DNA of 64,000 nucleotides from Euclidia mi (lineage: Eukaryota > Arthropoda > Insecta > Lepidoptera > Erebidae): the NCBI GenBank assembly GCA_944739405.2, contig OX123186.2:40223551-40287550 (forward strand). The letters run 5' to 3'. The position numbers and the translations under genes are program-made. This document shows, piece by piece, positions 9,246 through 22,278 of the stretch. How positions within the stretch are numbered: position 1 is the stretch's first letter; every line of letters begins with the position of its first letter. The notes beneath the pieces were generated by a model. That model saw nothing but the letters and a program-made list of their open reading frames with translations. It made no database searches and had not been told where the DNA came from.

Positions 9246-9982
9246 TTTGTTAGTCTTGTGAAGTCAAAATTATTTTTCATAGCATGACAACGGGACGGTT
9301 GATGCGTAAAATCAATGCATTTTATTTATAATCTAAAAAGTAGCTTACCCTTCGTTCACAACACATTTTAGTCCTATGAAATGCTGATTTTAAAGAAAAT
9401 GTTTAATAGAAAATAGCTCTTTCTAGTATAATTTGTAAAATAAATATTATAGATAGCTTCTATATCATGGACTGAATACATACTTTTCGGGAAAACACTG
9501 GTGTAAAATGCATGGTGGTAGTCAACTCCAGCGTGAACTCTGCTTGCGCGATTCAGGACTTTATTTTCGTCGTATCGTGTCTGATAGATGTCACCATATT
9601 GTTGTTGTTGAGACTTCGTCGGCATTCGCTAGATGGCCTCAGATCTACATATGAATGTAGCTTTCGCTTCAACCATTGCATAATACAGTTACTCATTTAA
9701 TCATAAAACCGGAAAGAAAGCTCGTAGCGGCCTGAACTTAAAATAGAACTAGATGAAACCCAACTATACGCTGCGTTTAGTACTTAGTGAATGTGCAATG
9801 CAGGCGCGGCGCGTGAGTATATCAGACCTGCCCGGATAATGAGCGCTTATAATCTGCAAGGGCTGATTCAGTATTACCAAAGCGTCATTATTAAACTGTC
9901 TCTTTGTAATACGATTACGTATCATTACGATGTTGGGTAGGAATAAGAAAATACTCTTAAAAAGGCCACAATTTAAATTCCT
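9246..9982. other. AT-rich, nothing recognised
   Basis: No protein, RNA or repeat recognised. Short frames (9374-9625 minus, 9512-9700 plus) have no family features. The last 13 bases form the left target-site duplication of the SINE. Confidence 0.5.
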
Positions 9983-10241
9983 GACTGCCTCCGTGGTCCA
10001 GTGGATAGCGTATGCAACTGCTATCGGAGGTCCTGGGTTCGATTCCCGGGTCGGGCAAAAGTGTTACTGGGTTTTTCCGAATTCTCAGTAGCAGCACGGA
10101 GTCTGGTGATGTTCCCGGTAACAGCAATAGGCTCGCTCCCTATTACGTGGGACCTAAAAATTCATGGCGAAATGTGGGTGTAATATTACACATCTGCCTA
10201 CCCCTTCGGGGATACAGACGTGAGTCTATAAATAAATAAAT
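9983..10241 (+). mobile_element. Complete tRNA-derived SINE with TSD
   Basis: Head of about 75 bp with box A (TGGTCCAGTGGATAGC) and box B (GGGTTCGATTCCCGGG), then a body with CTCAGTAGCAGCACGGAGTC and CCTATTACGTGGGACC, then CTGCCTACCCCTTCGGG, GTGAGTCTATA and an AAATA-repeat tail. Flanks are AATTTAAATTCCT (9970-9982) and AATTTAATTCCT (10242-10253), a target-site duplication differing by one base. The tail is the same as that of the LINE at 62947-63618, whose enzyme probably mobilised it. Confidence 0.9.
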
Positions 10242-10253
10242 AATTTAATTCCT

Positions 10254-12399
10254 TATCCAATTAACCTATTATGTTATAAGGATATTATATATCTAAACTC
10301 TAAACTACAAGACGAAAGCAAAAAGACAAAATGTCCAATTCCAATCATTGGTGAGGAAAAAAAAAGTATTTCGTGACGTACATTCTTCGATCTGACAGCC
10401 CTACGTATGTAAACTGTGATGTCACATTAGACCCTAAGCCTCTAACATATTGTAAGCTATCCGCCAGCAAATGAAGTTGTTGCGGTTGGTCTCCTGCCTG
10501 CCGAATACTCAATTGACATTTGAGAACCAATGCATAGCTCTGTAGACGGATATATTTTTATCAAACAATTTATTTGCTTACTGTGAATCAAGACACGCCG
10601 ACAGTTAGTATTGCGCCTAATTCTGTAGTTGGACTTACCAAACTAAAATTATATTCGTCATTGAATATGAATAATGAATTATGCAGACTATTCTATTAGA
10701 AATAGTCTGCAAATTATTACTATTATAAACGTCACAACTTTAACTACTTAGTAAGTTTAATGAAAGTTAATTTGACGCATCTCATTTGTACAATTTTATC
10801 TATATCTCCTTACAAATACATAAATACATTTTTAATCAAAATCCGACCAAAATAGTAACGTATTGTGAACTGTAACACAAAATATCCCATTAAAATCGCG
10901 CATTCCGGTTTCGCAGAAATTGAAATCAGCAGTGTACACAACATGGTCAAAAACAGGAGCAATAAAAGATTTCGGTTCGGATTCCGAGCGTAGTTTACAA
11001 AGAATCCACTCTAAATCAGGAGAGGCGCTACGCGTCAGGCGTCACCGTACAAAAACCTCGGCGGGAAATAATTTCACCCGTCGCCCACTTGACCTCACTC
11101 AAGTCGATAGTGCTCGTTGACGGATCTCCGCACCCTTCCCCCTACATACGCCATAAATAAATAAGTATCTACCCCACGAACACTTGAAGCTGGTGCGGTT
11201 TATATCTCGTTCTCTACTCCGCCATAAACTTTGTTACGGTGCTGTCACTGTTACATCACTTTAACTATTTCTGAGCAATCGCAGCTGAGAGGTACTTGGA
11301 TGCGCTTCCTTATTTTTAGATCACTGTATCAAAGTTACTTGGATTTTTATTCCAGAGCAGCTGTAGTATCGGTCTGATTTCTCTGAGATACGTGAAGCAT
11401 ATTTGGTTTATATATCTGTGACGAAAGTTTTATTTATTTTCGTGCAGATCGTATAAGGACCTTATCACTTGGGTTTTTAATTTGCCTTAAAATATATAAA
11501 CTGCTGAAAGATAATAAAGAGGTACATACGGATATTTCTCTTTTGTCAAAGGATGCTCAATCATCATAGATTTCTCAGTCAACTAATTCATAACCTTATT
11601 TAAGCTTGCTTGGTATTCAGAGAGTGCATGATTGAGTAATTTATGTTACCTTAAGACAAAGAACTGATAATTTTCTACGAAGAAAAATACTTTCTTTTGA
11701 ACAACCGTTCCTAAACGTTTTATGTCAAGAATAGCTCTTGTGGTTGAGTGAAATTACTACAATGATGTTCTTTATTTAGTGTAATAGTGCGTGAAATTTG
11801 TATTAATCATGTGATTTTCTTTAGGATCACGCAGGTAAATATTCTTCCCGATTATTTTACAGCACTTACATTAGAGAACCATCTAGTTCAAGCTGTTAGC
11901 AACTATGCGTCGTAATTATTGAAAACGGACGCATTCACACATCGAGATGACAATACAGCAATTGTGAAACAAGTTGGCTGAATGCAGTAATTGACTTTCA
12001 ACCGTCATGTGTCTACGAGAATGTGGGAATGAGTTTTACGTATTTGAACCATAGTTGCCGAAATATAACTGCTTTTCACTTTTCAGTTCTCAATCAAAGT
12101 TTACCTAATATATCTGTCCTAACAAAATTAAGGCTGGGTTTGTTTGAACACGTTATCTCTGTAACTGCTAGTCTAATCTGAAATTGGGTTTTACATGGTA
12201 ATCACGCAACGCATGTAGAGAAAGCATAGTCTTTGTAACATGACGCTCAAACCCTTAGGAGCAGAACCTTTACACGGGCAACAGATGCAATACAGTGGCG
12301 CGTGAAAACGCGGAGCACGGCAAGTTTATTTTAACTAGTAGGCTCATACAGCCCTTTATACATTTTCTTTTTTCATAGTTTAAATGTTATTTTACTTTT
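10254..12399. other. Low-copy-looking AT-rich DNA
   Basis: No TE protein is visible. It contains a hairpin (GCAGACTATT/AATAGTCTGC near 10683-10710) and a GC-richer island at about 10890-11150 with a 66-codon frame (10920-11120) that matches nothing I know. Confidence 0.5.
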
Positions 12400-14552
12400 A
12401 ATAAACCGGTCAAGTGTAAGTCGGACTCACGCATCGAGGGTTCCGTACAAACTTGTAGGTATATATAATTATTTAAAAAATATGTGAAGTAAGTAACTAA
12501 AAATTTAGGATTTTCAAAATTTTTCTTATGTGCTATAAAACGTTGCTTTATGCCAAATTTCAAGATTCTAGATCGACTGGAAATACTCTTTAGTTTTGAC
12601 TTGAGCATTTGCTATGACTTGCAATTTTATACCCAGGCTTCATGAAAAAAGGAGTAGCACCTTTAAAGTTAATAAAAATATTTTAATTATATGATGTAAC
12701 TAAAAATTTATGGATTTCGCAAATTTTCCTTTATCTGTGCTATAAGGGTTTGTTTCGTGACAAATTTCAAGATTCTGAGTTCACGGAAATTACCCTGTAG
12801 GTTCTGATAACCTTGCGTGTATTTGCAAGAAAATATGCGGCTTAAATTGCTGTTTCTTTTTATTGCGTTGATATAGAAGTTTGATTTTGTTACAGGTTTA
12901 AGATATTATAGACCTGAGTATTTGACATGAATTTCAATGTAATACCTTTACGCGTTCATGAGAATGTGGTAATAACTTTAAAATTATTAAAAATATTTTT
13001 ATGATATCATGTAACTAAAAATTTACGGTTTTCGCAATTTTTCCTTTATGCATGCTATAAGACATTGCTTCGTACCAAATGAAAATATGTTTAAGTTGCT
13101 GTTTCTGTTGATTGCGTTGACATAGAAGTTTGCTTTTATTACAGCTCGGTTTTATAGACCTAAGTATTTGATATGAATTTCAATGTAATAACTCAACGCG
13201 TTCATGAGGAAAGAGGTAGTAAATTTAAAATTATAATAATGTTTTTATTATATGATGTAACTAAAAATTTACATTTATGGAAATTTTTCCTTAATCTGTG
13301 CTATAAGAAGTGGCTTTGTACCAAATTTTAAGATTCTAAGTTCACGGTAAGTACCCTGTAGATTTTGATTCCCTTGCGAGTTTCGAAAATTTGCGAGAAT
13401 TTGCGGCATAAACAGCTGTATCTTTTGATTGCGTTGGCTTAGAAGTTTGATTCTGTAACAACTTAAAGATATTATAGATTTGAGTATTTGATATGAATTT
13501 CAATTTAATACCTCTATGCGTTCATAAGGAAAGGGCTAGTAACTTTAATTTTATTTTTTATTGTATGATGTAACTAAAAATTTACAGTTTTCGCAATTTT
13601 TCCTTTATCTATGCTATAAGATGTTGGTTCGTACCAAATTATAAGAATCTAAGTTTACGGGAAGTACTCTGTACGTTTTTAATCCCTTGCCTGTAGTTGC
13701 GAGTTTGAAAATATAGTAAAATTGCTGTTTCTTTTGATTACGTTGAGATAGAAGTTTGATTTTGTTACAGCTTAAAGGTATAATAGACCCGAGTATTTGA
13801 TATGAATTTCAATTTAATAACTTAATGCGTTCATGAGGAAAGGGTTAGTAACTTTAAAATTAATACAAAAATATTTTTATGATGTAACTAAAAATTTACG
13901 GTTTTCGCAATTTTCCCTTTATTTGTGCTATAAGTCATTGCTTCGTACCAAATTTCAAGATTCTTAGTTCACGGGAAGTACCCTGTAGGTTTTAATTCCC
14001 TTGCGAGTAGTTGCGGGAAAATATGCGGCTTAAATTGCTGTTTCTTTTTATTGCGTTGACCTAGAAGTTTGATTTTGTTACAGCTTCAAGGTATTATAGA
14101 CCCGAGTATTTGATATGAATTTAAATTTAATAACTTTACGCGTTCATGAGAAAATGGTAATAACTTTAAAATTATTAAAAATATTTTTTATGATATGATG
14201 TAAGGATGTAACTAAAAATTTACGGTTTTCGTAATTTTTCCTTTATGCATGCTATAAGAAATTGCTTGGTACCAAATTTAAAGATTCTGAGTTCACGGGA
14301 AGTACCCTGTAGGTTTTGAGTTTTGAATATTTGCGGAAATTTGCAGCAATAACGGCTGTATCTTTTGATTGCGTTGGCTTAGAAGTTGATTTTTTCACAG
14401 CTTCAAGGGACAGTAGATTTGACCATTTGATATAAATTTCAGTTTGATACCTTCACGCGTTTCTGAGAAAAAGGGGCTTGACAGACGGATGGACAACAAA
14501 GTGATCCTATAAGGGTTCCGTTTTTTCATTTCGTGGTACGGAACCCTAAAAA
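12400..14552 (+). mobile_element. AGGGTTCCGTAC element with internal tandem array
   Basis: Starts near ACCGGTCAAGTGTAAGTCGG, with GAGGGTTCCGTAC at about 12437, and ends GGGTTCCGTTTTTTCATTTC ... GGTACGGAACCCTAAAAA at about 14512-14552. The two ends carry the inverted motif AGGGTTCCGTAC/GTACGGAACCCT and a GACGGATGGACAACAAAGTG block, a family I know as abundant in Lepidoptera. No coding capacity is seen. The interior consists of the tandem units listed separately. A second member starts near 62830. Confidence 0.7.
12489..14460 (+). repeat. Seven tandem units of about 315 bp
   Basis: The phrase GATGTAACTAAAAATTTA (with variants) recurs near 12489, 12693, 13005, 13253, 13565, 13879 and 14206. Spacings are about 204, 312, 248, 312, 314 and 327, so the units are about 315 bp with internal deletions in the first and third. 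Other landmarks: TTTCGCAATTTTTCCTTTAT, GTACCCTGTAGGTTTT, TTGCGTTGA.ATAGAAGTTTG, GAGTATTTGATATGAATTTC and CGCGTTCATGAG. Confidence 0.92.
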
Positions 14553-15905
14553 TGAATGTGAACATTTTAAATTGTACTACATGTCTAGCTTAAAAAGTAT
14601 GAAAAGATTTTTTTTATTGAATTCAATATACTTCTAATGTAGTAATAGCTCTATCGCATAAACCTAAAGTCAAGCAAGTATACGGCGGACTATGATGTGT
14701 GTGCTACTACGCTTTGTCCTCTATACGCGATATTTTCGTAAAAATGTTACTCCATAATGTATGCTTAATATGCCAATACATTTAGTTATCGAAATAATTA
14801 AATCAACTCGCCGTCACAAAGCAAAGGAACATAACAAGTAAACTCAATTACTGCTTCTCCTTGTTTCTAATTTCATGTATTGTTTATTCTAATAATTAAG
14901 TGCCGTTGGTTTCGTAGATCAGGCAATAGTAATTATTGAATCACTAATTGCCTCGATACGACTTTAATTGTATATCACTGGACGGTATCATTTACTTTTC
15001 ACGTTAAATGATTGCGTGAAATTGAATGATAGTATCATAATAATTACAATTATAAAGCTTTGTACACTAGACGTAGCCTCCAGGATCCACCAGGTAGCTG
15101 AACACGAGTCAGCGCAAAAATAAAACATTGCCTTAACTTCAAAGAATGCCGGACCTAATGATTTTCAAACACACACAAATTCATAAAATAGTATCCAAAT
15201 GATGCATTAGCTTACGCGATTCGTATTAATTTATACAACTTGCAACCGCTATGCATTCTAGCCTGGAACTATGTTGACAATTGGGACATGGACTTTATGA
15301 TTGATGCAATTCTCTGTCGTGATTTGGGTTCAGACGGCAATAAATAGCAGCTCAACTATACCAGACAGACTTGTTAACCGACTTGATGTCAAGACTACGT
15401 TTAAATCAAGAACCAAACAACTGGACTAAATTACGTCAACTACATGTCTTATAACCTAATCGTTATGTACTAATTACTCTTTGCGCTACTCTCGGCGCCT
15501 CTCCCCTACATCATTTATGTAGATAACTCATAATCGCATAACATAATATGGCATGTACATATACTATATGACACACACGAGTGTAGCCTTGACTTAGACC
15601 GATGTAAGGCGATTTAAGCATTGAAAAATGTACACTTTGTAAGAAGCTCCTTGCGCGCAACGCTTTTCGGGTGATTAAGACACTTTGAATTCTAATGCAT
15701 GATGAATACTAGAAATTGAAAATGAATAAGAAGCTGAATGATATATTTTTTATAGTTCTTCCAAACACCGTATTAACTCAACTATAATTAAACATCATTT
15801 ACACCAACTTTCTTTAAGCTAAGTCTCAATTTATTTCTGCGGCAAAAAAACTAAATAGACCTTTGTTAAATTTAAAAACTACAAAGAAATAATTCGTTTA
15901 AATGT
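14553..15905. other. AT-rich, nothing recognised
   Basis: No protein homology, RNA gene or repeat seen by eye across this stretch. Confidence 0.5.
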
Positions 15906-16120
15906 CCGTGTGGTGACGGATTAAGAATACGGATTGTCACCACTCCATATCATCCCATGGGTGTCGTAAGAGCCGACAGAGGGAGCACATTTTGCAAAGA
16001 ACAGCACTGTAAGAGAAGGAAAACTTGATACAAACCCTATACCAACAGGCCAATTCCTCTTTTCAAAGGAGAGGCCTAGTCCGGCAGTGGACTGTTAAAG
16101 GCTGATGATGATGATGAAAT
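15906..16120 (+). mobile_element. LINE 3'-end fragment
   Basis: Same sequence as 1469-1706 in opposite orientation: starts CCGTGTGGTGACGGATTAAG, runs through CATCCCATGGGTGTCGTAAG and ends GGCAGTGGACTGTTAAAGG plus CTGATGATGATGATGA. A 5'-truncated RTE-type LINE end. Confidence 0.82.
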
Positions 16121-16799
16121 AATTGGCACCTACATAAAATAAAATTGAAATACTGGATCTTTTTTATAAAACCTCTTAAAGCATAACTTACAAAAGCTGT
16201 AGTCTCAAAAATATTGCAAATATATTTTCTCAAACAAAGATAAAAGTGTACATTTTGAAAATGAAAAGACTAGGCTAAAGCTAAACTAAAAGATAATGTT
16301 TAAAAACCTCAGGCTATCAAAACGAATTGAGGCTTTTGGAGGTGTAAATAATGATTAGTCATGTTCATCCACGGGGACTGCGATAGAGAAATGACAAGCA
16401 CATACAACAAAGACCCTGTTATCGATGTACAACCCATTGAAAAGAAAACAGGACGTCTGTAATTTTATAAAAACGCTTGCCACGTCGCGTTCGTGAACAG
16501 AATAACAATGTACATTGAACTCTCTCATCATGAGTTCACAGCTTATCAAATTTTTTTGCAAGCTCAGCATTTATTCATTCCACAGGAATATCGTTAGGGA
16601 CTCATAATCGTATTTCTAGGCTTTAATATTTTTGTTCCATTGCCCGGTTATTATTTAATCAATTATAAACAACGTATTTATTATTTAGTTTTTGGAATTC
16701 AGAGCAGATCACTAAATTATACGTATACGAGTAGAATTTAAAAAGATGGACATTTAAATATTTTGAAATTATGCTTAAATACATATAATAGCACTAATT
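16121..16799. other. AT-rich, nothing recognised
   Basis: Only a short minus-strand frame (16355-16570) without known features. Confidence 0.45.
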
Positions 16800-16986
16800 C
16801 GACATAACTACTGTCTAAGATCTGCATGCTGGGCCAAGGCAAGCCAACGGGGCAAGCCGTAATTACATATAATATGCACATAACTCCCATAAGTCAGGGA
16901 TGCGTGCCATGGCCGTGTGAGCTCGAACCCTATACCCGCTGCATGGCAATCTGTTGACATCTCCACTAAGCTATTCCTGTCGTTGT
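16800..16986 (-). mobile_element. Second type of tRNA-derived SINE (minus)
   Basis: On the minus strand ACGACAGGAATAGCTTAGTG (box A-like) is followed at tRNA spacing by GGGTTCGAGCTCACAC (box B-like). The downstream body contains GGCTTGCCCCGTTGGC. It differs in head and body from the SINE at 9983-10241. Family not recognised. Confidence 0.55.
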
Positions 16987-17084
16987 ACATACAATATCAT
17001 TTTGTAAAAGCTCATCTGATATTATGTTTAGGCGGCTAAAGCATAGCACTCAGTGTAAAAAACGTATTAATTCGTAATGCGAAA

Positions 17085-17110
17085 CCAAAGTGAGCCAAGA
17101 CTCACTTTGG
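17085..17110. repeat. Short perfect hairpin
   Basis: CCAAAGTGAG and CTCACTTTGG around six bases. Confidence 0.8.
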
Positions 17111-18089
17111 GTTCCCAAGCTCCGAGACGAGATCTCTCCATAATTCCCTAGCGAGGATAAATTCCTGGTAGTTGATTTGAATCATATTAAATATAATGCG
17201 TGTTCAATGAAATGTATGATGAAGGTGGGTATATCGAATAATACAGTTTTGCCAGATAATACATGTTCTGAGCTAATATAATATACACAGTAATATGCTG
17301 GCTAACACCTACAAAGTGCCTAATGTCTTTCAGCTCATCGGCAGGAAAAGCTTGTAAGCTATATATAAATTATATTTCGACCACTATTAGTTAATCCAGC
17401 AGCAGACACATTGAGAACACACCAAACGTAAGCCTTACAAAACCCAGCCTTATTATACAAGACTAACACATTATGTAGGCAGACGATGCGTGTAAGCCAA
17501 TGTTCTCCTCCGTACTAGTATAGATGCTTAATTAAATGTCTAGACAGCCCTTATTACGTGAACAGACAGGCAAAACCAACCATTCAAACATTTGAAAATT
17601 GAGTTTGTAGCAACAAAGTTGGTAAACCTGAATCAACATTGGTGGGAAATATAAACACTGTTGAAAAGTTTCAAATAATTAATATTCGTTGTTGTTTTTC
17701 AATACAAACTTTTGCTTTTTTATCATCGCTATAACAGCTTTAAAAGTTCCGTTAAAATACACATATGGTTCAATAAACAATTTCGAGGTAAATGTTATAG
17801 GTAAATGTAATCGTTAACCCTTGGTAGGTGGATACGGTGTTCGCAGTATAATTTAATTAGTATCTAACCGCCACTCGGGGAAGCCGGGGTGATTGATTTC
17901 AACATCCATTTCTGAAGTCTTTTCCTGTTTTGCTTTTGATTCGTTGGAAATACAGATAAAGTCAATGGAGTCACGTATGTTTATTTGTGAAAAACAAATG
18001 TTGTTTTTTATATTTTTATCTTGGCTACCTACTTATATAAAGGGATACTACCACGGTATTGGTAATAAAACATAAGCTGTTGTTGCTTT
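17111..18089. other. AT-rich, nothing recognised
   Basis: No repeat or gene recognised by eye. A 60-codon frame at 17893-18075 has no known features. Confidence 0.45.
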
Positions 18090-18124
18090 GTACTGCCGAC
18101 ATAAGTACGTTATGTCGGCAGTAC
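18090..18124. repeat. Perfect 15-bp-arm palindrome
   Basis: GTACTGCCGACATAA and its exact reverse complement are separated by five bases (18105-18109). It lies at the edge of a repeat-like stretch. Confidence 0.9.
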
Positions 18125-18279
18125 ATACATTTAGGTTTCGTAGCACATTTAGGAGGCACGTTTCGTCCGGGTACAAATGTGTGCGTAGGCGACGAGCCAG
18201 CAAATCTATACATATAATAAAATGGTAGGAAACTCAAAACTGTACATTGAATATTTTTTTAAAAGAATACTTGGGGTGT

Positions 18280-18470
18280 GATCTACAATCGATACCGATG
18301 CCAAAAATATAGTTTTTTGAATTTTTGTCTGTTTGTCTGTTTGTCTGTTTATCTGTTTGTCCTTATATCCGGGATAAAGTAAAAAAGTACGGCATGGATT
18401 TACTTCAAATTTGGCACAAATATTATTAAAAAGTCGGGTCACCACATAGGCTACATATTATCACGCTATG
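18280..18470 (+). repeat. (TGTC)n-bearing interspersed repeat fragment
   Basis: Holds a TGTC tetranucleotide run with one variant (about 18326-18362), then GGGATAAAGTAAAAAAGTAC and CACATAGGCTACATATTATC, phrases I associate with interspersed repeats of Lepidoptera. Ends not resolved. Confidence 0.5.
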
Positions 18471-19174
18471 ACCTACAGGGAATGAGCAGAGAACCTTTAT
18501 TTCTTCAACGCATTCTGTAACAACGTGTAATGTAACAATGCATATTTGAATGTTGTTATTATGTTAACTATGCTATAAGCTAGCTCCACAATATAAAAAT
18601 CACGCAATATAAGTAACTTAGGCTGATAAAAATAATTAATTGAATATAAGAATCAAGACAATTTTAATGCAGCGCCATCTAAGAGAGTTCAAAAACATCA
18701 AGTCGAATTACATGTGTAAGCCCTTTTTGGATATAAATAATTTAAATTTGAACATGTTGGTGACGTTAATAGTTGTTTTCAAAAGTCATAGATGGAGTTG
18801 TACATTTTCTTCTTAAAAATTGTATTTTTAATTCGTTTCAGAGATGAGCAAGACTATTAGTTGAAGTTATTTAATTAATTAACTACACCATCGCCACACT
18901 TGATTGCTTACATCATTTCTGTCAGAATAAATAGTAATAGAGTTAGTACGTACAAAATAAACATTTTGGTCACATTGGTGTAATTATTGCTTCTTAATTA
19001 ATATATGTATTTTCATGTCGCATGTAAAGTTGCTTTAAATTGTCTTCCGGGATATACATATAGCACGTACCTTTGTTTGGATTAACTGTATATAAACATT
19101 AGTGAAATGTGGAACTAGCTAGATTATTTTTACTCACATACAGCTATTTATTTATTGTTACGTCTGAACCTGCT

Positions 19175-21430
19175 ACCGTAATGCATTTACACGACCACCT
19201 AGAGATCGGCCAGCGCATATATTTGATCCCGACAGCGTTGCTGAGCACTTGGAAAATCCGCGTCAAACAACTCTCTTGGCATTTTTCAGGCTCTGTAAAA
19301 TCGATCAGTTTGGGAGGTCCCTTACGTATGACGAGATGCCTTCATATTACACGTACGACAAGCAAAGGGGTGTATTTAACCGACATTGACGAGGAGGTGC
19401 TGTGGAAGGTTTTCCGGGAAGTTTCAAGGACACCGCATTTTGTAAAGTTTATACCGTACACACAAATAATGTCGAATGCTATTTTTGCGGTTGTTACTTC
19501 ACACGGTCCTAGGCCTAACGTCTTTCGTCTTTCTGAGGACATTTGATGACTTGGAGTATCCCACTTACCGCACAGCCTGTGTAGTACGTCACTTTCTCGA
19601 CGGTGACCAATACTGGGATGACAACCTCGCGGAGGCGAGCGTCAGTGACAGTCCCAGCCGCATGCGTCATCTGTTTGACGTCATCTTGGTGTTTTGTGGA
19701 GTCGCGAACCCGGTAGCTTTCTGGGAGAAGTATCGCCATCATCCGTCTGAAGATTTTCTACGAGCTTTGAGGCGTGTTACTAGAGACGAAGTCGAAGTAA
19801 CTGATGACCACGTGTTGAACACCTGTCTCAGTTCACTTCAAGACGTGGTCATTTCTATCAGCGGTAATCCACTGGTCAAATATTTGTTACCAGCTTCCCA
19901 ATCATCACCGCATCAAGACCGTGAAAATTGGGAGTATAACGCTGAAACAATTTGAAACGACCACCTTACGAATTTTACGACACCGACCTTGAAAGCGTTG
20001 GGCAAAGCCAGGCTAAAATGTTTTTCTTGGATGCTCCTGGTGGAACAGGAAAAACATTTGTTACTACTGGCATATTTGCAGAGGTCAGGAGGCAAGGCAA
20101 AATTGTCATTGCTGTAGCGTCGCCGGCAATCGCTGCCACACTGCTTCCGGGTGGCAAGACAGCAAATACCATGTTTAAATTTCCCATCGATTTAGAGAGC
20201 GCCGTAACACCCGTTAGTGGTGTATCACGTAACAGTGATAAGGGACACGTGCTCAAGGATTGCTCTCTGATCGTATGGGATGAGCGTACGTTGGCCAATA
20301 GGAAGGCAGTTCAGGCCATGGACAGAACCCTGCAGGACGTGACGCGGGGATCGAGGGAGAGTCATCATCATCATCATCATCAGCCTTTAACAGTCCACTG
20401 CTGGACTAGGCCTCTCATTTGAAAGGAGGAATTGGCCTACTATACCACGCTGGCCAAACGGGTTGGCATAGGGTTTGTATCAAGTTTTCCTTCTCTTACA
20501 GTGCTGTTCTTGCTCCCTCTGTCAGCTCTTACGACACCCATGGGATGATATGGGGTGGTGACATTCCGTATTCTTAATCCGTCACCACACGGACAAGGTG
20601 AGTGCTTCGTTGAAATTATCTTTGTTGTGGTCACGAGTTCGTATGCTGCGCTTGGCCATTAATATGAGAGCTCAGCGCGGCGTCAATGCACGTGCTCAAC
20701 AATTCTAAGATGTCTTTCTAAGTCTTGGCCAAGACACTCTACCAGAGGAGAGAGGTGGACAGGTGGTGCTTCCAGAGTCTCTCAGTAGAGTTGTATCCAG
20801 CTTAGAATTATACAGCTGTATACCGTAATAGCAGAATTCGTGAGGGTGTGAATATATTTTGTTATTATATTTTTCCTATTTTGACGCCCAAAAATGATCC
20901 GGCTGTAGCAACTAACGAATGCATTCTCTCGGAAATTGAGAGGAATGAAGTGGTCTACACCTCTATAAACACTGTCGTCGAGTAAGAAAACGCCACACAT
21001 TATCTCGTGGAATTTCTGAACTCCCAGTCAGCAAGTGAACTTCGAGCGCATAGCATCAAGCTGAAGGTCGGTGTCCCGATTATGCTTCTTCGGAACCTAT
21101 CTCCTCCGAAGTTGTGTAACGTGACCCGCCTGAAAGTCATCTCGCTCTACAGACACACCATTTAGGAAATTCTTACGGGTTGTGGCGTCAGCGAGGCAGA
21201 ATTTATACCACGCATGCCTCTTATACCTCATAACTTCCGGTTCCCGTTAAAGCGCATACAGTTCCCCGTGAGTGTTTGCTTCGCGATGACCACCAAAAAG
21301 TCGCAGAGGCAGACACTGAGGGCAGCGGGTGTCCTGTATGTCGCTTGCTCCCGCCTCACCAGTCCTGACTCTCTTTACATTTTGGCTGCGGAGAGCCAAA
21401 CCACTAATGTTGTATATCGAGAAGTCCTAT
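19175..21430 (+). pseudogene. Helitron PIF1-like helicase remnant (copy B)
   Basis: Duplicate of 285-2541 with the same order of blocks: linker (HLEIGQRIYFDPD), SPSRMRHLFDVI, Walker A APGGTGKTF (about 20033-20059), Walker B VWDERTLAN (about 20273-20299), LINE-tail break (20358-20595), LTINMRAQ, MLLRNL, VACSRL and NVVYREVL. Differences from copy A include a one-base deletion near 19483 that breaks the linker frame, and Met to Leu just after Walker B. No Rep domain lies upstream here either (18500-19170 is AT-rich), which argues that the ancestor was already 5'-truncated or rearranged before duplication. Not functional. Confidence 0.88.
20358..20595 (-). mobile_element. LINE 3'-end fragment (copy B)
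   Basis: Same insertion as 1469-1706, at the same base of the helicase, so it was present before the duplication. Confidence 0.8.
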
Positions 21431-21671
21431 AAGTATGTATTTTACCCTGTTAAGTATTCCTTATTTTCTCCATCTGCTTCAGTCACAACTTATGACTTAA
21501 TTCAGCAGAATCACCATAAAGTCATTTATTCAAAGCAGGCTGAAAATCAGCACTTTTTGAAGGTCAATTTTACAAAAGACAGTCTCCCTCTGTTACTACA
21601 CTTTCTGCAGGTATGAAATATAAAGAAGAAACGGGTAAATGAATGTTATTTTAAAAGGTATATCTTCTCAT

Positions 21672-21938
21672 ATCTTTACGCCTTTTATCCCCGAAGGGAT
21701 AGGCAGAGGTGTATTACACACCCACACTTCGCCAGATATGTTTCGGTCCCAATGTAATAGGGGGCGAGCCTATTGCCATCTACCGGGCACATTGTTAAGC
21801 GAGCGATAAATTAATTAATATTTTTTAATACACACATAACTTCGAAAAGTCTTAGGTGTGTGCGGGTTAACTGGGGATCGAACCCAAGACCATCGTCTCG
21901 GCAGTCCGTTACATACACCACTGGGCTATCGCCGCCGC
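21672..21938 (-). mobile_element. tRNA-derived SINE (minus strand, copy B)
   Basis: Duplicate of 2783-3049, with boxes A and B conserved. Confidence 0.82.
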
Positions 21939-22050
21939 GTATTTTTTTGAAGGTATAATCGTAGGTATGTCGGTTCATGAAAGATGACCACTGCGCAGAA
22001 ATAATTTTTTAGGTCCCCGTGGAGGTGCGGGGTGAGGCGCGGGTGGAATG

Positions 22051-22115
22051 CCAATGGCGTGGCTCCTTTCTTGACGCATTCCCTAAATGCGTCAAGAATG
22101 GAGCCACGCCATTGG
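22051..22115. repeat. 30-bp-arm hairpin (copy B)
   Basis: Duplicate of 3162-3226 with the same single mismatch. Confidence 0.9.
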
Positions 22116-22163
22116 TGCACGAATGTACATATGCACGACGGCCGCAATAGTTAGGTGCTGTAT

Positions 22164-22199
22164 AGCGTTCACGCAGACGACGTCGCGGGCAGCAGCTAG
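22164..22199 (+). mobile_element. Helitron 3' terminus (copy B)
   Basis: Duplicate of 3275-3310, ending GGCAGCAGCTAG before T. Identical to the terminus at 29998. Confidence 0.6.
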
Positions 22200-22216
22200 T
22201 ATTTTATATATTATAT

Positions 22217-22278
22217 TTAACGCGCGCGAAGCGGCGGGCAAAAGCTAGTGCTTTTGTCCGCCGCTTCGCGCGCGTTAA
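22217..22278. repeat. 29-bp-arm palindrome (copy B)
   Basis: Duplicate of 3328-3389. Confidence 0.85.

Noticed and set aside
10920..11120. 66-codon host exon in a GC-richer island
   Set aside because: No splice-site or domain support, and composition alone is not enough.
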